Source: Cellulosimicrobium cellulans
Lineage (GTDB): Bacteria; Actinomycetota; Actinomycetes; Actinomycetales; Cellulomonadaceae
Reading direction: 5' to 3'
Length of the DNA: 64,000 bases
Assembly (NCBI RefSeq): GCF_016907755.1
Contig: NZ_JAFBCN010000001.1
Coordinates: 186,001 to 250,000 of the forward strand
This document shows, one piece after another, positions 24,834-33,863 of this stretch (positions are counted from its first letter, which is position 1; every line of letters begins with the position of its first letter). Position numbers and translations under genes: made by a program. The notes beneath the pieces were generated by a model. That model did no database searches and had not been told where the DNA came from. It worked only from the letters and a program-made list of their open reading frames with translations.

Positions 24834-26083
24834 CCGCGTCCTTCCGGCCGGGCACGGTGCGCGAGGCCACGGGCGGCATCGTCGCGCTGGGCCTCGCGAC
24901 GTTCGTGGCGATCACGACCGAGCTCGTTCCCGTCGGGCTGCTGCCGCTCCTCAGCGCGGACCTCGACGTCACCGAGTCCGTCGCGGGGCTGCTCGTCACG
25001 GCGTACGCGGTCATGGTCGCGGCGCTCGCGGTGCCGCTGACGCTCGGGACGGCCCGGCTCCCGCGCAAGGGACTGCTGCTGACGACGCTCGTGCTCTACA
25101 CCCTGAGCAACGTGCTCGTCGCCGTCGCGCCGACGTTCGGCATCGTCGCGGCGGCGCGGGCCCTGGGCGGCGCGTCGCACGCGGTGTTCTTCTCGGTGAG
25201 CATCGGGTACGCGTCACGGCTCGTGCTGCCGCACCTCACGGGGCGCGCGCTCTCGCTCGTCACCGCGGGCGCGGCAGTCGGGTTCGTGCTCGGCGTCCCG
25301 CTGACGACCACGCTCGGCACCGCGATCGGCTGGCGCCCCGCGTTCGGCGTGCTCGCGGGCGCGTGCGCGCTGGCCACGGTGCTCATCGCGTTCCTGCTGC
25401 CCCCCGTGCCCGGGGGCGGCGCCCCGCCGTCGGACGCGACGAGCTCGAGCCGACGCTCGGCGCTCGCGGTGGCCACGACCACCAACGCGCTCACCTACCT
25501 GGGCCAGTACACGGTCTACACCTTCGTCTCGCTGCTGCTCCTGGGCGCGGGCCTCCAGGAGTCGGCACTCGGCCCGGCGCTCCTCGTGCTCGGCGCGCTC
25601 GGGCTCGTCGGGACGGCGTTCGCCGCCGCGCGCCTCGACCACCGGCCGCGGCGGACGACGGTCGTCACGCTGGTCGCGGTGGTGGCGGGCATGCTCGCGG
25701 TCGGGCTCGCGTTCCCCGGGACCGTCGGGGTGCTCGTCGCGATCGGGGTGTGGAGCGCGGGGTTCGGCGCCGTCGCTCCGGTGTTCCAGGCGGCGGCGAT
25801 CCGCGCGCACGGGGCGTCGCCAGACCTCACGGGAGCGCTCGTCAACGCGTCGTCGAACGTCGGCATCGGCGGGGGCGCCGCGCTCGGCGCGCTCGTCCTC
25901 GCCCGCTCCGGGCTCGACGTCGTCCCGTTCGTCGGGGCGGGGATCGTCGCCGTCGCGCTCGTCGTGGTCCTCGTCGCGCGGCGCACGTTCCCTGCGGCGC
26001 CGACCACGCTGGTGACGGACGCGCCGGTGACGGACGCGCCGGTGACGGAAATGCCCTCCGACCGGGAGGGCCCGCACGCCTAG
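24830..26083 (+). CDS. MFS transporter (DHA1/arabinose-efflux-like)
   Basis: A 417-residue carrier with 12 hydrophobic segments. TM1 begins GIVALGLATFVAITTELVPVGLLPLL and TM2 continues VAGLLVTAYAVMVAALAVPLT, the E-x-x-P-V-G-L-L-P pattern of the YdhP/AraJ/SotB efflux branch; RALGGASHAVFFSVSIGYASRL and LVNASSNVGIGGGAALGALV are matching later segments. The C-terminus carries a 15-base tandem repeat coding VTDAP. The start overlaps the previous stop by four bases. The substrate is unknown. Confidence 0.9.
   Translation: MTASFRPGTVREATGGIVALGLATFVAITTELVPVGLLPLLSADLDVTESVAGLLVTAYAVMVAALAVPLTLGTARLPRKGLLLTTLVLYTLSNVLVAVAPTFGIVAAARALGGASHAVFFSVSIGYASRLVLPHLTGRALSLVTAGAAVGFVLGVPLTTTLGTAIGWRPAFGVLAGACALATVLIAFLLPPVPGGGAPPSDATSSSRRSALAVATTTNALTYLGQYTVYTFVSLLLLGAGLQESALGPALLVLGALGLVGTAFAAARLDHRPRRTTVVTLVAVVAGMLAVGLAFPGTVGVLVAIGVWSAGFGAVAPVFQAAAIRAHGASPDLTGALVNASSNVGIGGGAALGALVLARSGLDVVPFVGAGIVAVALVVVLVARRTFPAAPTTLVTDAPVTDAPVTEMPSDREGPHA
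26011..26049 (+). repeat. 15-base tandem repeat in the MFS gene tail
   Basis: Two perfect units of GGTGACGGACGCGCC (26011-26025, 26026-26040) and a partial third. They code a VTDAP repeat in the cytoplasmic tail; copy number could vary without breaking the frame. Confidence 0.75.
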
Positions 26084-26086
26084 GGT
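26081..26086 (+). promoter_or_regulatory. Candidate -10 hexamer TAGGGT overlapping a stop codon
   Basis: Its first three bases are the TAG stop of the MFS gene and it lies six bases before ATG 26093, giving the VOC gene its own leaderless start. Confidence 0.45.
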
Positions 26087-26092
26087 GGCGGG

Positions 26093-26530
26093 ATGACGAC
26101 GACGGTCAGGCAGGTCCAGGTCACGTTCGACTGCGCGCAGCCGGAGCGCGTCGCCCGGTTCTGGTGCGAGGTGCTGGGCTACGTCCCGCCGTCGCCCCCG
26201 GACGGCTTCGCGACGTGGGACGACGCGAACGCCGCGCTCGCGCCCGAGCGGCGGGACGCGTGGTTCGCGTGCAGCGACCCCACGGGGGTCGGCCCGCGCC
26301 TGTTCTTCCAGCGCGTCCCGGAGGGCAAGGTCGTCAAGAACCGGGTGCACCTCGACGTGCGCGTCGGCACCGGGCTCGTGGGCGCCGAGCGGCTCGCGAC
26401 GCTCGAGGCCGAGCGCGACCGCCTCGTCGCCCTCGGCGCGACGTGCGTGCGCGTGATGGTCGCGGACGAGGAGGACGAGTCGTGCATCGTCATGCAGGAC
26501 GTCGAGGGGAACGAGTTCTGCCTGGACTGA
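26093..26530 (+). CDS. VOC-superfamily (glyoxalase-like) protein
   Basis: A 145-residue protein of the Glyoxalase_6 type common in actinobacteria: QVTFDCAQPERVARFWCEVLGY at the start, a central RLFFQRVPEGKVVKNRVHLDV segment and a VMQDVEGNEFCLD end. The first and last motifs place the usual metal ligands His/Glu in pairs, although the first-strand ligand is less clear. Function is not assigned. It is unrelated in detail to the VOC gene at 7975 (different subfamily). Confidence 0.85.
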   Translation: MTTTVRQVQVTFDCAQPERVARFWCEVLGYVPPSPPDGFATWDDANAALAPERRDAWFACSDPTGVGPRLFFQRVPEGKVVKNRVHLDVRVGTGLVGAERLATLEAERDRLVALGATCVRVMVADEEDESCIVMQDVEGNEFCLD

Positions 26531-26573
26531 TCCCGAGCCGGCCGACCGCGGAGCCCGCTCGCCGCGCCGCGGC

Positions 26574-27254
26574 TCAGCGCAGGAACGGGTCCATGATGGC
26601 AGCCACCGCCGCGGCGGCGCGGCCGGCGTCCGCGTCGGCGATCGCCTCGACCAGCTCGTGGTGGTGCCGGTGCGCGGCGTCCTCGTCCTCGTTCTCCTCG
26701 TCGCGCATGTGGACGGCGAAGACGTCGAGCATGCTCGAGTAGAGCGTCACGTACAGGGGGTTGTGCGTCGCCTCGACGATGGCGCGGTGCAGGTCGAGGT
26801 CCGCGCTCGCGCGCGCGTCGGGGTCGTCGGTCGACCACGTCGCCTCCCGCCGGTCGCGCAGCACGCGCAGCAGCACGACGTCGGCGTCCGTGCGGCTCGC
26901 GGCGGCGAGCGACGCCGCCGTGCTGTCGAGGGCGAGGCGCAGCTCCAGGTAGTGGCGGCGGCTCCCTCCGGCGAGCTGGCGCTCGAGGGTCCCGGTCAGC
27001 TCGGAGCGGGAGATGACGAACGTGCCGCGCCCCTGCTCGCGGCGCAGCAGGCCCGCGTGCACCAGCGACTGGAGCGCCTCGCGGACCGTGTTCCGCCCGA
27101 TGCCGAACTCCGCCACCAGTGCGACCTCGGTCGGGATGCGCTCGCCGACGGGCCAGCGCCCGGAAACCACCTCGTCGCGGAACCGTGCCGCCGCCTGGTC
27201 GATGAGCCCTACTCGACGCAGCGGCTCGCGCGTGTCAGACTGCTCAGGATTCAT
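26574..27254 (-). CDS. GntR-family (FadR subfamily) transcriptional regulator
   Basis: A 226-residue repressor-type protein. The winged-helix domain (about 15-85) has ERIPTEVALVAEFGIGRNTVREALQSLVHAGLL and EQGRGTFV; the FCD ligand domain (about 100-220) has the Asp/His metal set in DLDLHRAIVEATHN, MRDEEN and HHHELVEAI. Such proteins usually sense a carboxylic acid. It is divergent from the MFS carrier at 27297, its likely target; the 42-base gap contains CTATCGTCGG (27264-27273), whose complement recurs upstream of the DapA-family gene. Confidence 0.92.
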   Translation of the reverse strand: MNPEQSDTREPLRRVGLIDQAAARFRDEVVSGRWPVGERIPTEVALVAEFGIGRNTVREALQSLVHAGLLRREQGRGTFVISRSELTGTLERQLAGGSRRHYLELRLALDSTAASLAAASRTDADVVLLRVLRDRREATWSTDDPDARASADLDLHRAIVEATHNPLYVTLYSSMLDVFAVHMRDEENEDEDAAHRHHHELVEAIADADAGRAAAAVAAIMDPFLR

Positions 27255-27296
27255 CCCATGATCCTATCGTCGGCCGACCTCGCAGCGGAGCTCTTC

Positions 27297-28547
27297 ATGG
27301 CCACACTCTCCCCCACCCGCGTCCCCGCAGGGCGAGTCCGCCTCACCCTGTGGGCCGGGCTCGCCGTCGCGCTCACGGCGATCAACCTCCGGACGGCCGT
27401 CACGGGGTTCACCCCGCTCCTGGAGATCATCGGCGCGGACCTGGGCTACGGCGTGGCCGTGGCCGGGCTGCTCGGCACGGTGCCCGCGGTGTCGTTCGGC
27501 CTCTTCGGGTTCCTCGCCCCCGTGGTCACGCGCAGGTTCGGCCTCGAGCGCACGGCCACGGTCGCGCTGGGGCTGACGGCCCTGTCCCTCGTCCTGCGCG
27601 CCGTCTCCCCGTCGACCACCTGGCTGGTGGCGTCGACCGTGCTGGCCCTCGCCGGGATCGGCGCGGCGAACGTCGTGATCGTCCCCCTGGTGAAGGCGTG
27701 GTTCCCGGACCGGATCGCCCTGTGGACGTCGCTCTACCTGATCCTCATGCAGACCGGTCAGTTCGTGGCCCCGCTCCTGGCCGTGCCCGTCGCCGAGGCG
27801 ACGAGCTGGCGGTTCTCCGTCGGGATCTGGGCGGGACCCGCGGCGCTGGCCGCCGTCGTCTGGCTCGTCCTGGCGACCCGGACGCCCGCCGACCACCACG
27901 CGCCCGGCGCCACGACCGCCGTCGGCGCGAGGCTGCGGATCGGCCGGTCCTCGACCGTCTGGGGCCTCGTGGTCCTGTTCGCGGCGATCTCGTGGTCCAA
28001 CTACGGGATCATCACCTGGGTCCCGGCCGTCCTCACCGACGCGGGCGGCAGCGCGGCGCTCGGCGGCACCATGGTCGCCCTCTACTCCGCCTGGGGGATG
28101 GTCGCTGCGCTGGTCGTCCCGCAGCTGGCCACGCGCCTCGCGAACCCGTTCGTCGTGGTCGTGGTGTGCGCGGTCGTCCTCGTGACCGGGTACCTCGGCC
28201 TGCTCCTCTCCCCGCTCGACGGCACCGTGCTGTGGATGTGCGCGCTCGGGATCGGGGTGAGCACGTTCCCCCTGTGCATGACCCTCATCAACCGGCGGAC
28301 CCGGACGCCCCAGTCCGCGTCGGCCGTGTCGGGCTTCGTCCAGGGTCTCGGGTACGCGCTGGCGTGCTTCGGCCCGATCGGCCTGGGCCTGCTGCGCGAG
28401 GCGACCGGGTCGTGGTCGGTCCCGCTCCTCGTGCTCGCCACGACCGCGATCCCCGGCGTGGTCGGCGGCTGGTTCGCCTGCCGCCCCCGTTTCGTGGAGG
28501 ACACGGTGCCCCCGGAGCCGGTCGCCGACCGGCTGCCGCCGCGCTGA
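27297..28547 (+). CDS. MFS transporter of the CynX/NimT type
   Basis: A 416-residue, 12-helix carrier. The TM1 segment TAINLRTAVTGFTPLLEIIGADLG and the following GLLGTVPAVSFGLFGFLAP are characteristic of the CynX/NimT (cyanate, nitroimidazole) branch, as are GIGAANVVIVPLVKAWFPDR and the SAVSGFVQGLGYALACFGPI stretch. ATG 27297 has GCGGAG seven bases upstream; an earlier ATG at 27258 would overlap the promoter region. Probably repressed by the divergent GntR regulator. Substrate not assigned; an organic acid is plausible. Confidence 0.88.
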   Translation: MATLSPTRVPAGRVRLTLWAGLAVALTAINLRTAVTGFTPLLEIIGADLGYGVAVAGLLGTVPAVSFGLFGFLAPVVTRRFGLERTATVALGLTALSLVLRAVSPSTTWLVASTVLALAGIGAANVVIVPLVKAWFPDRIALWTSLYLILMQTGQFVAPLLAVPVAEATSWRFSVGIWAGPAALAAVVWLVLATRTPADHHAPGATTAVGARLRIGRSSTVWGLVVLFAAISWSNYGIITWVPAVLTDAGGSAALGGTMVALYSAWGMVAALVVPQLATRLANPFVVVVVCAVVLVTGYLGLLLSPLDGTVLWMCALGIGVSTFPLCMTLINRRTRTPQSASAVSGFVQGLGYALACFGPIGLGLLREATGSWSVPLLVLATTAIPGVVGGWFACRPRFVEDTVPPEPVADRLPPR

Positions 28548-28657
28548 GCGCCGGGCCGCGGGCCCCGGGTCGTTCGCGGGGTGGGCGGCCTTCACCGGCG
28601 TGCGGTACCTCGCGGGCCAGCCCAGCGGCCCGCCGTCGACCACGACCTTCCCCCGCG

Positions 28658-28714
28658 CCGAGAACGAGGTTGGTGTCGTTATCCGGCGGATAACGACACC
28701 AACCTCGTGTTCGG
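28658..28714. terminator. Very long hairpin between convergent genes
   Basis: Perfect 21-base arms (28665-28685 and 28687-28707) around a single base, extending to 28 bases with two mismatches. It sits between the MFS stop (28547) and the end of the GH87 gene (28722) and contains AT-rich GTTATCC/GGATAAC segments, unlike the surrounding DNA. It probably terminates both transcripts. Confidence 0.8.
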
Positions 28715-28721
28715 CGAGGCC

Positions 28722-31700
28722 TTACTGGCCCGTGAACGTGAACTGCGAGCCGGGCTCCTTGGCGACGTCGCCGTCACGCGAGTTTGTGACGGTCACGTTC
28801 GACAGGATCGCGTTGCCGCGGGCGCCGCCCATCGCGAGGATGCCGGAGCCGTTGTTGGACTGGTCGATCCGCACGTTCGTGATCTTCACGTCCGGCATGT
28901 TCCCGCCGCCGTTCTTGAACTGGATGCCGTCGTACGTGGAGTCGACGATGTCCGTGTCGCGGATGGTGACGCCGACGATGTCGTGCGTCTGCGGGAAGAT
29001 CGTGATCGCGCCGAACTCCTGGTCCTCGTTCCAGAACGCCCCGCCGGTGCGGTAGAGCCCGTTGTTGGCGATGAGCGTCGTCCCCGAGAACGGCAGGGGG
29101 TCGTGGTCGGTCGCCAGCATGATGCCGGGGTAGTTCATGGTGTCGGAGATCAGGTTGTTCTCGATCTTGTTGCCGTAGCCGCCGTAGATCGCGATGCCGT
29201 TGGCGCGCCACGGGAGCTGGACGGTGTTGTTGCGGAACGTGTTGCTGTGCCCGATGTCGACGTTCCGGTCCTTGACGTACGGGTTGGCCCAGACGGCGAG
29301 CGCGTCGTCGCCGGTGTTCCGGAACGTCGAGTTCACCACGAGCGAGTTGCGCGTCCCGTTGCTGAAGTTGATGCCGTCCGCATAGGTGTTGCGGATGCGC
29401 ATGCCGGAGAACTCGACGCCGTCGCCGGGTCCCCACAGCTCGGGGATGTTGGTGTAGTCGCGCCCGACCCACACGCCGACGTTCGCGTGCTCGATCCACA
29501 CGTTGCTGATCTTCGTGTCCTTGCCGAACCGGCCGTTGAGGCCGACGCCGCCCTCCTCCTGCGCGTTGTTGCCGCGGATCGTCCCGGAGCCGAAGATCGC
29601 GAGGTCGGAGATCTGGACGTTGTCGTCGATGTCGAACCCGAAGTTGCCCTCGTGCGGGTGGTTGATGACGCCCGGGGCGAGGTGCGGCGGGATGAGGCTG
29701 TAGAGCTGCGAGTGCCACATGCCCGCACCGCGGATCGTCACGTCGCTGATGCCCACCTGGTTGTGCATGCCGCGGTTGAGCGGGTCGTCGGTGAGGATCT
29801 TCTTCTCCTGGCGCCACTGCCCCGCCGGGATCCACACGCAGTCGATCTCTCCGTTCTGGTTCGCGGTGACGGCGGCCTGGATGGCGGCCGTGTCCTCGAG
29901 ACCGTCGTTCGGCACCGCGCCGTACTCGGTGATCGACGTGCACTGCGCGGGCTTCGCCAGCGGCGGGGCGACCTGCTCCAGCTCGACCAGGTCGATGACG
30001 TAGAACGCCGCGTCGTCGCCCGCGTCGCGCTGGAGCCTGAAGACCGTCCCGGCCGGGAACGACCGGCCGAGCAGCGCGTGGGACTCGTCGAAGAGGCGGC
30101 GTGCGTCGCCGCCCGGGGTGTTGACGAGGCCCTCGGGCTGGTCGGTCGTGCCGTAGAGCCAGGCGTGCTTGGAGGAGAGCGTCAGCTTCTGCACGAACTG
30201 GCCGTCCGCGTAGAGGCTGATCGTCTTCTCCTGGCCGCCACCGCCGGGGGCGTCGGGGATCGAGTTCCGCACGACGATCGAGTTCGTCGCGTTCGTCGAC
30301 GTGAACTGGACGTACTGGCCCGTGCTGGTCAGGCGCACGGACTCGCGGCCAGACGACTCGGTCGCGAAGTTCGTGTGCCCGAACGTGCGCAGGGCGTCGG
30401 TCTGGAGCAGCGTCCCCGTGTACTGGCCGTCCTCGGCCTCGTACGTCGTGTACGGGACGGCGGCGCCGCGCCCGACGGTCACGGCGAGCGTGCCGGTGTT
30501 GTTGTCCTCGTTCGTCTCGGCGACGACGCCCGTGGCGTCGGCCGTCGCGGTCACGGTGACCCCGCCGTTCGTCGCGGTCCACGAGCCGCTCGGCGTGACG
30601 GTGACGGTCGCGCCCGCGGGGACGGCCGGCGTCGTGCCGTCGAGCGTCGTGGTGCCGGCGACGACGCGTGTCACCGACCCGGCCGCGACGGGCTGGTTGC
30701 CGCGGTTGCGGACCTGGACGGAGAACGTCACGGCCGAGCCGACGGCCGGGTTGGCCGGGTTCGACGTCACGGAGACGACCTCGAGGTCCGGCCCGGGCGC
30801 CTCGCCCACGACGAGCTTGGCCGTCGCCGTGAACGCGTTGTCCGTCTCGTCCTGCTCGACGACGGTGTTCGCCGGGTCGACGACCGCACCGACCGTGTAC
30901 TCGCCCGCGGGCCGGGTGCCCGCCGCGACCTGGACCTGCGCGCTCGCGCCGGGCTGGAGCGCGGCGACGGCGGCCGAGCCCGCGGTCGACCCGCCGAGCT
31001 TCCCGTCGAGCGTGGTGGCCGACGACGCGCGGTCGCCCGTGTTCTTCACCGTCGCCGTGAGCGTCACGGGGGTCGTCGCCGTGGGCGACGCCGGGGACGC
31101 GGTCACCGCGGTGACGGTGAGGTTGGGGTTCGGCGCGGGGGCGCCGTAGACCTCGAGCTCGGCGACCTGGCCGTTGCCCGCGCCCGTGTTGCCGGTGAAG
31201 CGCAGGCGCACGTCGGTCGCCGTCCCGGTCACGGGGACGTCGACGAGGTTGCCGCTGCCCGGCGCGAACGCGTAGCCGGCGGACGCCTTGAGCTCCTGCC
31301 AGGTGCCCGTGCCGGTGCGGCCCCACACGGAGAACGTCTGCGTGCGCGGGCCCCACGCCGCGTCGGGGTTGAGCCGGACGCGGACGCTGCTGAGCTGCGT
31401 CGGCGCGGCGAGCGCGACGTCGAGCGTCGACGGATACTGACCGCCCGCGCCCTCCCAGTACGTGGTCGCGCTGCCGTCGACCGCGTTCGCCGCGACGAAC
31501 TGCCACTCCGTCGACGACGCCGTCGCGGGGCGGCTCTTCGCGTAGTTGGTGCCGGTCGGGTCCGTCGGGTCGGTCGGGTCCGTGGGGTCCGTCGGGTCGG
31601 TGCCGCCCGTGGGCGTGCCCCACACCTGCAGCTCGGAGACCTGGCCGTTGCCCGCTCCGGAGTTGCCGGTGAACGCGAGGCGCACCTCGTCGACCTCGAC

Positions 31701-32123
31701 GTCGAGGGGGATCTCGACCTTGTTGCCGCTCGCCGGGTCGAACCCGTACGCCGCCGACGCCTTGAGCGTCCGGAACGACGTCTCGCCGTCGGAGCGGCCG
31801 AGCACGCTGAACGTCTGGGTGCGCGACGACCACACGGAGGGCGGCGGCAGCGTGACGACGACGCGGTCGACGTCGGCCTCCGCCCCGAGGTCGACGGTGA
31901 GGTGCGACGGGTACTGGCCGCCCGCGCCCTCCCAGTAGGAGCTCGCGTTCCCGTCGTTCGCGTTGCCCGCGACGTACGTCTGCGTCACCGACGACGCGGC
32001 GATCGGCTTGCCGAGCGCCAGGTTGGTGGCGTCCGCGGCGTGCGCCACGGCGACGACGCCGAGCGGCGCGACGAGCGCCACCGCGGCGCCCGCCACGACC
32101 GTGTGCTTCCAGGGGGTTCTCAT
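28722..32123 (-). CDS. Secreted alpha-1,3-glucanase/mycodextranase-like protein, GH87
   Basis: A 1133-residue secreted protein. Signal peptide 1-31 (cleavage near AHA-AD); two F5/8-type C (discoidin/CBM32) domains at about 33-170 and 195-325, with matching NLALGKPIAASS and YAKSRPATASST starts and joined by a TDP-repeat linker; two CARDB-like domains (about 330-535, SNPANPAVGSAVTFSVQVRN); a CBM-like domain (about 545-690); and a right-handed beta-helix (about 700-1133). The helix carries AIQAAVTANQNGEIDCVWIPAG, YADGINFSNGT and NTGDDALAVW, which supply the Asp cluster expected in GH87. Fungal-wall alpha-1,3-glucan is the likely substrate. ATG 32123 has GAGGAC six bases upstream. Confidence 0.88.
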   Translation of the reverse strand: MRTPWKHTVVAGAAVALVAPLGVVAVAHAADATNLALGKPIAASSVTQTYVAGNANDGNASSYWEGAGGQYPSHLTVDLGAEADVDRVVVTLPPPSVWSSRTQTFSVLGRSDGETSFRTLKASAAYGFDPASGNKVEIPLDVEVDEVRLAFTGNSGAGNGQVSELQVWGTPTGGTDPTDPTDPTDPTDPTGTNYAKSRPATASSTEWQFVAANAVDGSATTYWEGAGGQYPSTLDVALAAPTQLSSVRVRLNPDAAWGPRTQTFSVWGRTGTGTWQELKASAGYAFAPGSGNLVDVPVTGTATDVRLRFTGNTGAGNGQVAELEVYGAPAPNPNLTVTAVTASPASPTATTPVTLTATVKNTGDRASSATTLDGKLGGSTAGSAAVAALQPGASAQVQVAAGTRPAGEYTVGAVVDPANTVVEQDETDNAFTATAKLVVGEAPGPDLEVVSVTSNPANPAVGSAVTFSVQVRNRGNQPVAAGSVTRVVAGTTTLDGTTPAVPAGATVTVTPSGSWTATNGGVTVTATADATGVVAETNEDNNTGTLAVTVGRGAAVPYTTYEAEDGQYTGTLLQTDALRTFGHTNFATESSGRESVRLTSTGQYVQFTSTNATNSIVVRNSIPDAPGGGGQEKTISLYADGQFVQKLTLSSKHAWLYGTTDQPEGLVNTPGGDARRLFDESHALLGRSFPAGTVFRLQRDAGDDAAFYVIDLVELEQVAPPLAKPAQCTSITEYGAVPNDGLEDTAAIQAAVTANQNGEIDCVWIPAGQWRQEKKILTDDPLNRGMHNQVGISDVTIRGAGMWHSQLYSLIPPHLAPGVINHPHEGNFGFDIDDNVQISDLAIFGSGTIRGNNAQEEGGVGLNGRFGKDTKISNVWIEHANVGVWVGRDYTNIPELWGPGDGVEFSGMRIRNTYADGINFSNGTRNSLVVNSTFRNTGDDALAVWANPYVKDRNVDIGHSNTFRNNTVQLPWRANGIAIYGGYGNKIENNLISDTMNYPGIMLATDHDPLPFSGTTLIANNGLYRTGGAFWNEDQEFGAITIFPQTHDIVGVTIRDTDIVDSTYDGIQFKNGGGNMPDVKITNVRIDQSNNGSGILAMGGARGNAILSNVTVTNSRDGDVAKEPGSQFTFTGQ

Positions 32124-32509
32124 GAACGTCCTCGTTCTCCCGCCGGGGCGGGCTCGTCCACCCGCGGGCAGCGGTGCCCGACGGCGGGCGCGACCGTGCT
32201 GGTGCCGCGCCGCCGTCACGGGTGGGTCGGGTCAGGGCTGGTTCAGGGTCGGACCGGGATCGACCCAGAGGTCGAGACCGGTCAGCCGGGTGTGCCACGA
32301 ACGACCCGTCAGGGATGGTCACCGGTCGGACCCGTGGCGGCATTCGAGAGTTGCAGCGTGTGCACTGCTTTGTGCTGGACTTCTGTCAACTTCTTGCGTC
32401 GTGCAGTACGGACGTTACGAGACGGACATCCGGGGCGTCAAGGGTGGACGCGGAGCAGGTACCTCGCGCGACGATGGACCGGGATCCCCGGAGACGAAGG
32501 AGTCGTGCG
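32124..32509. other. Divergent regulatory region of the GH87 and YCII genes
   Basis: Spacer of 386 bases. On the minus strand TTGACA (32384-32389) is a good -35, but no convincing -10 follows at 16-18 bases. The segment 32341-32420 is the least GC-rich part. GAAGGAG (32496-32502) serves the plus-strand gene. No other gene was recognised. Confidence 0.5.
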
Positions 32510-32851
32510 ATGGCGAAGTACCTGATCTCGTTCCCCAGCGGCGAGATGGACCTCGGTCCCGGCGGCCTCGAGGCGGCCGCGGACGCGGCGCACGCGGTCG
32601 TGCGGGAGGCCAAGGAGGCCGGCGTCTGGGTGTTCGGCGGCGGGATCGACGAGAGCGTCCCGCCGGTCCTCGTCGCCGGGGACGGCACCGTCACCGAGGG
32701 CACGTACCCGCAGACAGCCCGGCTCGAGGGCGGCTACACCGTGCTGGAGGTGCCGACGCGCGACGAGGCGCTCCGGTGGGCCGCGAAGATCGCCGTCGCC
32801 TGCCGGTGCCGGCAGGAGGTGCGCGTGTTCCAGGACGACCCCGAGAGCTGA
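32510..32851 (+). CDS. YCII-related domain protein
   Basis: A 113-residue protein with the dimeric ferredoxin-like fold of the YCII/DGPF family: KYLISFPSGEMDLGPG, EAKEAGVWVFGGGIDE, a TVTEGTYPQTARLEGGYTVL centre and DEALRWAAKIAVACRC. Many relatives sit next to ECF sigma factors, and their function is unknown. It begins at ATG 32510 with GAAGGAG seven bases upstream. It is divergent from the GH87 gene. Confidence 0.83.
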   Translation: MAKYLISFPSGEMDLGPGGLEAAADAAHAVVREAKEAGVWVFGGGIDESVPPVLVAGDGTVTEGTYPQTARLEGGYTVLEVPTRDEALRWAAKIAVACRCRQEVRVFQDDPES

Positions 32852-32900
32852 CGGCGCCCCGGCGCGGCCGTGCGCACCGGCGCCGTCGATCCCTGTGCTG

Positions 32901-33791
32901 CTACCCGGTGGTGCGGCTGAGCCCGGCGGCCGCCACGGCCGCGTGCAGCGCCTCGCGTGCGGCGGCGACCTCCGGGTGCGACCGGGACCCGCGGCGGTAG
33001 GCCAGCGAGGTCCGACGGCGGATGGCGAGCGGCGTGAGGACCACGCCCGTGGGAGGGTTCCCGGCCGCGAGGTCCGGGACGAGCGCGACACCCTGCCCGG
33101 CGGCCACCAGCGCGAGGACCGCGCCGAAGTCGTCCGCGTGGTGCCGGATGGCGGGGGCATAGCCCGCCGCCTCGCAGGCCCTGACGGTCAGCGTGTGGCA
33201 CAGGGTCCCGGGCGTGCCGGCGATCCAGGGTGCGTCCCGACGGTCGGCGAGCGACCCCGCGTCCAGGGCGGCCAGGTGGACCGTCTCCTCCAGCAGCGGC
33301 TCCGTCTCGACTCCTGGCCCGACCGTGAGCGGGACGTGGTCGTACTCCTGGACCAGCGCGACGTCGACCGCGTCCCCGCGCAGCGCGGCGGGGACCGTGG
33401 CGGGATCGAGCTCGGAGACCAGGAGCCGCAGCCCCGGGTGGTCGGAGCTCAGGCGCACGACGGCGGGCGTGAGCAGGGTCGGCACGGCCGTCGGGAAGAC
33501 GCCGATGCGCAGCGTCCCGCGGAGCGTCGTGGCGGCCGAGGCGAGGTCGGCCTCGGCCTCGCGCAGGACCTCGAGGATCCTCTCCGTGTGCTCGACGAGC
33601 GTCACCGCGGCCGCGGTGAGCCGCACCCGGCGGCCCGACCGCTCCAGGAGGGTCACCCCGGCGTCGCGCTCGAGCACGGAGAGCTGCTGCGACACGGCCG
33701 AGGGAGTGTAGGCGAGCGCCTCGGCCACGGCGGCGATGGTCCCCCGGTGCGAGAGCTCCCGGAGCAGCCGGAGCCTGCGGATGTCGAGCAT
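32901..33791 (-). CDS. LysR-family transcriptional regulator
   Basis: A 296-residue regulator. The N-terminal winged helix (1-60) has RRLRLLRELSHRGTIAAVAEALAYTPSAVSQQLSVLERDAGVTLLER; the periplasmic-binding-like effector domain spans about 90-290 (RGTLRIGVFPTAVPTLL, VDVALVQEYDHVP). It is divergent from the DapA-family gene across 72 bases and most likely controls it. A TAAGTT hexamer (33798-33803) six bases before the ATG suggests a leaderless transcript, with self-control through the shared region. Confidence 0.92.
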   Translation of the reverse strand: MLDIRRLRLLRELSHRGTIAAVAEALAYTPSAVSQQLSVLERDAGVTLLERSGRRVRLTAAAVTLVEHTERILEVLREAEADLASAATTLRGTLRIGVFPTAVPTLLTPAVVRLSSDHPGLRLLVSELDPATVPAALRGDAVDVALVQEYDHVPLTVGPGVETEPLLEETVHLAALDAGSLADRRDAPWIAGTPGTLCHTLTVRACEAAGYAPAIRHHADDFGAVLALVAAGQGVALVPDLAAGNPPTGVVLTPLAIRRRTSLAYRRGSRSHPEVAAAREALHAAVAAAGLSRTTG

Positions 33792-33797
33792 AAGGAG

Positions 33798-33803
33798 AAC
33801 TTA
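33798..33803 (-). promoter_or_regulatory. Candidate -10 hexamer TAAGTT, leaderless
   Basis: Read on the minus strand it lies six bases before ATG 33791; TTCATG 16 bases upstream is a weak -35. Confidence 0.5.
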
Positions 33804-33863
33804 CGGCACCCGACAGAAACATGAACTGGACCCGACGATAGCGACGGGCCCAGAGTGGCCGCC

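Noticed and set aside
32124-32509. Searched for a tRNA or riboswitch in this spacer and in 20094-20409
   Set aside because: No cloverleaf, TTCGA loop or known aptamer core was seen.
28581-32525. Plus-strand open frame of 1314 codons
   Set aside because: Shadow of the GH87 gene, with low-complexity Arg/Val/Asp composition and no family match.
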